A DNA stretch of 37,163 bases from Pseudomonadota bacterium (GTDB lineage Bacteria > Pseudomonadota > Gammaproteobacteria > Burkholderiales > Burkholderiaceae), in assembly GCA_029777935.1 (NCBI GenBank), contig JAKORH010000074.1:1-37163 (forward strand). The letters run 5' to 3'. The notes below the pieces were generated by a model. It was not told the DNA's origin. It worked only from the letters and a program-made list of their open reading frames with translations, and did not search any database. A program made the position numbers and the translations under genes. Position 1 is the stretch's first letter; each line of letters opens with the position of its first letter. Below are positions 33,270 through 37,163 of this stretch, one piece after another.

Positions 33270-34310
33270 CTACTGCCGCCCGAACGAAGCGCACGCTTCA
33301 TGCGCCGCACGCAGATACGCGCGCGCCCGCGGCAGCCAGCGCGCGCCGTCGCGCGGGTCGGGCTCGAGCAGGTGGGCGACCGCCAGCCGGGCGCGCAGGC
33401 AGGCGCGCAGCGCGGTGTAGAAGCCGGTCAGCGTGGGCGGTACATCGTCACCCAGGCGCGCAGCGATCGGCGCATGCAGCGCGGCGCCGACCCAGGGTGC
33501 GCCGAGCAGCGCGCATTCGAGTCCGAGGAACGCGATCTCGTCGGCCCAGTCGACCAGCCGCAGCTCGCGGTTGAACTCGAGGCAGTCGATCACGCGCGGG
33601 GGATCGGTCAGGCACACGTGCTCGGGCCGCAGATCGCCGTGACCCTCGATCACGCGTCCCGCGGCCACGCGCGCCGCGAGCAGTTCGCGCCGTTGCTCGA
33701 GGAAGCGCCGGATCGCCGCATCGATCGCCGCCAGTTCGGTCGCAGCGAGCGCGAAGCGCGGCAGGCGCAGCACGTCCATGTTCTGTTCGTGCTCGTGCGC
33801 GAGCAGCGCCAGGTCTTCCGCGGCAGTGATGCCGGCGCGCGGCGCCGATGCATAGAACTCGGCCAGTATTTCCGCCAGAGGCGCCAGATCGCGCGCCTCG
33901 AGCCGGCGCGCGGGGATCAGTGCGTCGAGCATGCGTCCGGCCGGCAGCCGTCTCATCCGCACCAGCCAGTCGACGACCGTACCTGCGCCGCCGAGCGCGA
34001 GGGCGCCGTCGGAGGCGCGCGTCAGCGGCACCACGTCGAGATACACGTCGGGTGCCAGGCGCCGGTTCAGCTCGACTTCGGCGCGGCAATGCCTCTCGCG
34101 TGCCGCGAGCGTGCTGAAGTCGAGAAACGGATAACGCACCGGACGCTTGAGCTTGTAGGCCTCGGCGTCGGTCAGGAACACGTACGACATGTGCGTCTCG
34201 CGCACGTCGACGCGCGCCTCCGTCGCGTACGCCGAAGGGCGGCGCAGGAACGCGACCTTGTCGTCGAGGCACGGCTCGGCCGCGGGCGTTCGTGGCTCCG
34301 CTGCGTTCAT
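33270..34310 (-). CDS. APH-like kinase (COG2187 type)
   Basis: A 346-residue stand-alone aminoglycoside-phosphotransferase-like protein. Landmarks are [28 protein letters not shown] (start of the fold, nucleotide side), the catalytic loop [15 protein letters not shown] and the metal loop [12 protein letters not shown]. It is of the same type as the N-terminal part of the partial fusion at the window start, but lacks the P-loop kinase. Substrate unknown; resistance should not be assumed. Its ATG overlaps the slipin stop by four bases. Confidence 0.85.
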   Translation of the reverse strand: MNAAEPRTPAAEPCLDDKVAFLRRPSAYATEARVDVRETHMSYVFLTDAEAYKLKRPVRYPFLDFSTLAARERHCRAEVELNRRLAPDVYLDVVPLTRASDGALALGGAGTVVDWLVRMRRLPAGRMLDALIPARRLEARDLAPLAEILAEFYASAPRAGITAAEDLALLAHEHEQNMDVLRLPRFALAATELAAIDAAIRRFLEQRRELLAARVAAGRVIEGHGDLRPEHVCLTDPPRVIDCLEFNRELRLVDWADEIAFLGLECALLGAPWVGAALHAPIAARLGDDVPPTLTGFYTALRACLRARLAVAHLLEPDPRDGARWLPRARAYLRAAHEACASFGRQ

Positions 34311-35068
34311 GAACCGCGCTTGCCGAACAGCGCGTCGAACGAACTGCTCGGCAGCGGAAACACGATGGTCGAGCTCTTGTCGCCGGCGATCTGCGTCAGC
34401 GTCTGCAGGTAGCGCAACTGCATCGCCTCGGGCTGCTGCGCCAGCATGCGCGCCGCCTCGAGCAGGGTGGCCGAAGCCTGCTTCTCGCCCTCGGCGTGGA
34501 TCACCTTGGCGCGCCGCTCGCGCTCGGCTTCGGCCTGGCGCGCGATCGCACGCACCATCGTTTCGTTCAGATCCACGTGCTTGATCTCGACATTGGTCAC
34601 CTTGATGCCCCAGGCATCGGTCTGCGCGTCGAGGATGCGCTGCACGTCGAGGTTCAGACGCTCGCGCTCGCTCAGCAGTTCGTCCAGTTCGTGCTTGCCG
34701 AGCACCGCGCGCAGCGTGGTCTGCGACAGTTGACTCGTCGCGACCAGATACTTCTCGACCTGGATCACCGCCCTCTGCGGATCGACCACGCGGAAGTACA
34801 CCACCGCGCTGACCTTGACCGACACGTTGTCGCGCGTGACCACGTCCTGGGCCGGCACGTCCATCGTGACGATGCGCAGGTCGACGCGCTGCATCTTCTG
34901 GATGCCGGGCACGAGGATGATCAGCCCCGGCCCCTTGACGCGCCAGAAGCGGCCGAGCAGGAAGATCACGCCGCGCTCGTACTCGTACAGCACGCGCAGC
35001 GACGAGGCGACGAGCAGCGCCACCAGGATCACCACGGTGGCGATTCCGAACGGCAGGTCGGCGATCAT
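34307..35068 (-). CDS. Slipin (SPFH/Band 7 membrane protein)
   Basis: A 253-residue stomatin-like protein. An N-terminal membrane hairpin ([18 protein letters not shown]) is followed by [38 protein letters not shown] and [24 protein letters not shown], the slipin/stomatin signature. A helical C-terminus follows ([26 protein letters not shown]). Slipins form membrane microdomains and are classically paired with a long NfeD protease, which is the next gene upstream here. A REP-like element separates the two genes. Confidence 0.92.
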   Translation of the reverse strand: MIADLPFGIATVVILVALLVASSLRVLYEYERGVIFLLGRFWRVKGPGLIILVPGIQKMQRVDLRIVTMDVPAQDVVTRDNVSVKVSAVVYFRVVDPQRAVIQVEKYLVATSQLSQTTLRAVLGKHELDELLSERERLNLDVQRILDAQTDAWGIKVTNVEIKHVDLNETMVRAIARQAEAERERRAKVIHAEGEKQASATLLEAARMLAQQPEAMQLRYLQTLTQIAGDKSSTIVFPLPSSSFDALFGKRGS

Positions 35069-35118
35069 CTTTGGCTCCTCATTGCACTTGCCGATTGTTC
35101 CGGTGCCTCCGCCCGGGT

Positions 35119-35190
35119 GTCATGCCCGCGAACGCGGGCATCCAGCCGGTCTCGCTTGGTTCATTGAATTCCCGCTTGCGCGGGAATGAC
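35119..35190. repeat. REP-like element, copy 2
   Basis: 72 bases closely matching the element at 29623-29690: GTCATGCCCGCgaacGCGGGCATCCAG, then GAATTCCCGCttgcGCGGGAATGAC. It sits between nfeD and the slipin gene, where it might partly uncouple their expression. Confidence 0.75.
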
Positions 35191-35217
35191 ACCGCAGCAT
35201 GCCTTTCGCCGTGAGCT

Positions 35218-36615
35218 TCAATGCTCCACCTGCACCACCAGCGTCAGCCCATCGAGCGCCTGCACCTTCACGCGCGCGCCGACATCGAGCGGCTGCGCGC
35301 CGCGCACGCGCCAGAGCTCGCCGTGCACGCGCGCCCAGGTTTCGTTGCCGCTGGCTTCGACCACCTCGCCGGTCGCGCCGACCAGTTCCTCGCGCCCGGC
35401 GACCACCGGCCGCGAGCGCGCGCGCGCCACCAGCGTGGCGATGCCGAACACGACCAGCGCGCTCGTCGCTGCCATGCCGAAGATGAACCACAGCGGCACG
35501 CCGAAGCCGGGCACCTGCACGTCGATCAGCAGCACGCCACCCAGCACCAGCGCGATGATGCCGCCGACTCCGAGCACACCGAAGCTGCCGATGAACGCCT
35601 CCGCGATCAGCAGCCCCATGCCGAGCGCGATCAGGCCGACGCCGGCCCAGTTCACGGGCATCAGGTGGAACGCGTACAGCGCCAGCAGCAGGCAGATCGC
35701 GCCTGCCACGCCGGGCAGCACGAAACCGGGGCTGGTGAATTCGTACAGCAGCCCGTAGATGCCGATCATCATCAGCAGCACGGCCACCGTGGGGTTGGCC
35801 AGCAGCGCGAGCAGCTTGTAGCGCCAGTCCGGCACGAGCTTCTCGACCTGCGCGCCGGCGGTGTTCAGCACGACCTTGCCGCCGGACACGGTCACCGTGC
35901 GGCTGTCGATCGATTGGAGCAGCGCGGGAACGTCGGGCGCGATCAGGTCGATCACATGCTCCTTCAGCGCCTCCGTCGAGGAGAGGCTTTGCGCGTGCCG
36001 CACCGCCTGCTCGGCGAAATCGGCATTGCGGCCGCGCAGGACCGCGAGTCCGCGGATGTACGCGGCCGCGTCGTTGATGACCTTGGCCGTCATCGCGTCG
36101 ACGGTGGCGGGCTCTTCACGCCGGGCTTCGCCCTTGCCCGCCTTGCCGGACTTGCCCTTGGCCTCCGACTTGCCGGGCTGCGGAGCGATCGGCTCGGGCC
36201 GCTCGCCGCCGATGCCGATCGAAACCGGCGTGGCCGCGCCGAGGTTGGTCGCCGGCGCCATGGCGGCAATGTGGCTCGCGTACAGGATGTAAGTGCCGGC
36301 ACTGGCCGCGCGCGCCCCCTCCGGCGCGACATAGGTGATCACCGGCACGGACGAGGCGAGGATGGCCTTGATGATCTCGCGCATCGACGTGTCGAGCCCG
36401 CCCGGCGTGTCCATCCGCAGAATGATCGCCTGCATGTGGCCTGTCGCCGCGCGGTCGATCGAGCGTTTGACCAGATCGGACGTCTGCGGGCCGATGATGC
36501 CGTCGATCTCCACCTGCAGCACGCGTGGCGACTCGGCCCGCGCGACGAGCCCGCACGCGAGCAGCGCGACCGCGGCGAGCGCGCGCATCGATCGCAACCA
36601 TTCGATCCGAGCCAT
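35218..36615 (-). CDS. NfeD membrane protein with ClpP-like serine protease domain
   Basis: A 465-residue long-form NfeD. A signal peptide (about 1-27, MARIEWLRSMRALAAVALLACGLVARA) leads into a ClpP-class protease domain. APEGARAASAGTYIL carries the nucleophilic Ser and AMTAKVIND a candidate catalytic Lys, as in archaeal 1510-N. A Lys/Gly-rich insert (SEAKGKSGKAGKGEARR) interrupts the domain. Four to five membrane helices follow (from about 275), then a C-terminal OB-fold NfeD domain. With slipin it would act in membrane protein quality control. Start at 36615 because it gives the signal peptide. Confidence 0.9.
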   Translation of the reverse strand: MARIEWLRSMRALAAVALLACGLVARAESPRVLQVEIDGIIGPQTSDLVKRSIDRAATGHMQAIILRMDTPGGLDTSMREIIKAILASSVPVITYVAPEGARAASAGTYILYASHIAAMAPATNLGAATPVSIGIGGERPEPIAPQPGKSEAKGKSGKAGKGEARREEPATVDAMTAKVINDAAAYIRGLAVLRGRNADFAEQAVRHAQSLSSTEALKEHVIDLIAPDVPALLQSIDSRTVTVSGGKVVLNTAGAQVEKLVPDWRYKLLALLANPTVAVLLMMIGIYGLLYEFTSPGFVLPGVAGAICLLLALYAFHLMPVNWAGVGLIALGMGLLIAEAFIGSFGVLGVGGIIALVLGGVLLIDVQVPGFGVPLWFIFGMAATSALVVFGIATLVARARSRPVVAGREELVGATGEVVEASGNETWARVHGELWRVRGAQPLDVGARVKVQALDGLTLVVQVEH

Positions 36616-36694
36616 GGTCGACGCTGGTCCAGACACCGGTTGCCGCCGCCTTGCGTATCCCGGTGATACGTCAGGAGCCGGCGGGTTCCGCTCG

Positions 36695-36708
36695 TTGATG
36701 GCCGTCAG
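36695..36708. promoter_or_regulatory. Weak FNR-like element between nfeD and the ACP-headed gene
   Basis: TTGATggccGTCAG deviates by two bases from TTGAT-N4-ATCAA. It lies in the 142-base divergent gap, 79 bases from the nfeD ATG and 49 from the ATG at 36758. Only its position relative to the stronger boxes makes it worth listing. Confidence 0.3.
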
Positions 36709-36757
36709 TGTGGCGCACATGTTTTCGTGCGGCAATCGGTCGCGGCGGGCGCGTACC

Positions 36758-37163
36758 ATGGCGCCATCCCGCTTTCACATGCTCGAACCGATTCCGGCCG
36801 CGACCGTGCCGGCAGGCGTGCCGGACGACGAGCGTGTGTCGCAGCGGCTGCTGGCGCTGATCGCCGCGCTGCTGGCGCAAATGCGCGGCGCGCCGGTCGC
36901 GGTGCGGCTCGATCAGCGGCTCGACGTCGATCTCGGCGTCGACAGCCTGGCGCGCGTCGAGCTCGGCCTGCGGATCGAGCGCGAATTCGGCGTGCGGCTG
37001 CGCGACGATGCGCTGCTCGCTGCCGACACGCCGCGCGGCCTGCGCGACGCCATCGTCGCCGCCGGCGCCGCTGCGCCTTGCGCCGCCGCGCCTGCGATGG
37101 CGCTGCCGGCGATTGCCGGCGCGCCCGACGATGCGGCCACGCTGCTCGACGTGCTGGCGTGGC
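36758..37163 (+). CDS. Acyl carrier-type domain protein (3' partial)
   Basis: The frame is open from ATG 36758 to the window end (135 codons) without a stop. Residues about 25-100 form a phosphopantetheine-attachment domain: RLDVDLGVDSLARVELGLRIEREFGVRL, with S63 in the DSL motif as the likely prosthetic-group site. An Ala/Pro-rich linker then leads into DDAATLLDVLAW, which looks like the opening of an AMP-binding (acyl-adenylating) domain. The full gene is therefore probably a multidomain ACP/acyl-AMP ligase of lipid or polyketide type. ATG at 36779 is an alternative start. Confidence 0.75.
   Translation, partial: MAPSRFHMLEPIPAATVPAGVPDDERVSQRLLALIAALLAQMRGAPVAVRLDQRLDVDLGVDSLARVELGLRIEREFGVRLRDDALLAADTPRGLRDAIVAAGAAAPCAAAPAMALPAIAGAPDDAATLLDVLAW

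Noticed and set aside
33270..34310. Aminoglycoside resistance gene
   Set aside because: Only the general APH fold is present; the protein is of the COG2187 type and its context is stress and membrane genes, so a resistance call is not supported.

Overview
The window is very GC-rich, densely coded bacterial chromosome, most likely from a betaproteobacterium of the order Burkholderiales. The pointers are a DUF4148 secreted protein, a zinc-ribbon protein of the BCAM0308 type, strong G/C preference at third codon positions, and a gene set that recalls (from memory, not searched) the low-oxygen-activated 'lxa' locus of Burkholderia cenocepacia. No rRNA, tRNA, CRISPR array, transposase or phage gene was seen.

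Left block (1-9422), stress and dormancy. It holds an APH-like/P-loop kinase fusion cut by the window edge, a DHH phosphoesterase, a tandem universal stress protein, a host-attachment-family protein, a Crp/Fnr regulator and a small acidic protein. A leftward cluster follows: a primase-polymerase/PriCT protein, DUF504, a BCAM0308-type zinc ribbon and a ribosome-hibernation factor fused to a cold-shock domain. A second-copy-type FtsH protease closes the block.

Middle block (9481-22973), apparently unrelated genes. It contains an HpcH/HpaI aldolase, an ECF sigma/anti-sigma pair, a second sigma factor coupled to a Ser/Thr kinase with a repeat-rich C-terminus, a triple-repeat DUF4148 protein, a di-haem oxidoreductase, a decayed purU, a CuA-like cupredoxin with a Tat-exported metallophosphoesterase, and an acyl-CoA ligase/enoyl-CoA hydratase pair.

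Right block (23095-37163), sensing and output. A multi-PAS FixL-like histidine kinase (broken by a one-base frameshift) overlaps a FixJ-like response regulator. A PAS-GGDEF diguanylate cyclase comes next and overlaps a second Crp/Fnr regulator. Then come a two-CBS protein, a small acidic protein, divergent pncB and prs (NAD salvage plus PRPP supply), an APH-like kinase, a slipin and a long NfeD protease, and the start of an ACP-headed multidomain protein that runs off the end.

The main unifying signal is a set of FNR/FixK-type palindromes (TTGAY-N4-RTCAA) in the gaps in front of the left and right blocks: 2209-2222, 23095-23108, 29782-29795, 30697-30710 and 32120-32133, with a weaker one at 36695-36708. 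None was found inside the middle block; the box at 23095 lies in the gap at its right edge. Together with two Crp/Fnr proteins that lack N-terminal cluster cysteines and a FixL/FixJ-like pair, this suggests a FixLJ-FixK-like low-oxygen regulon. It would control stress proteins, NAD salvage and membrane quality control, with a c-di-GMP branch inserted between FixJ and FixK. This is inferred from sequence only.
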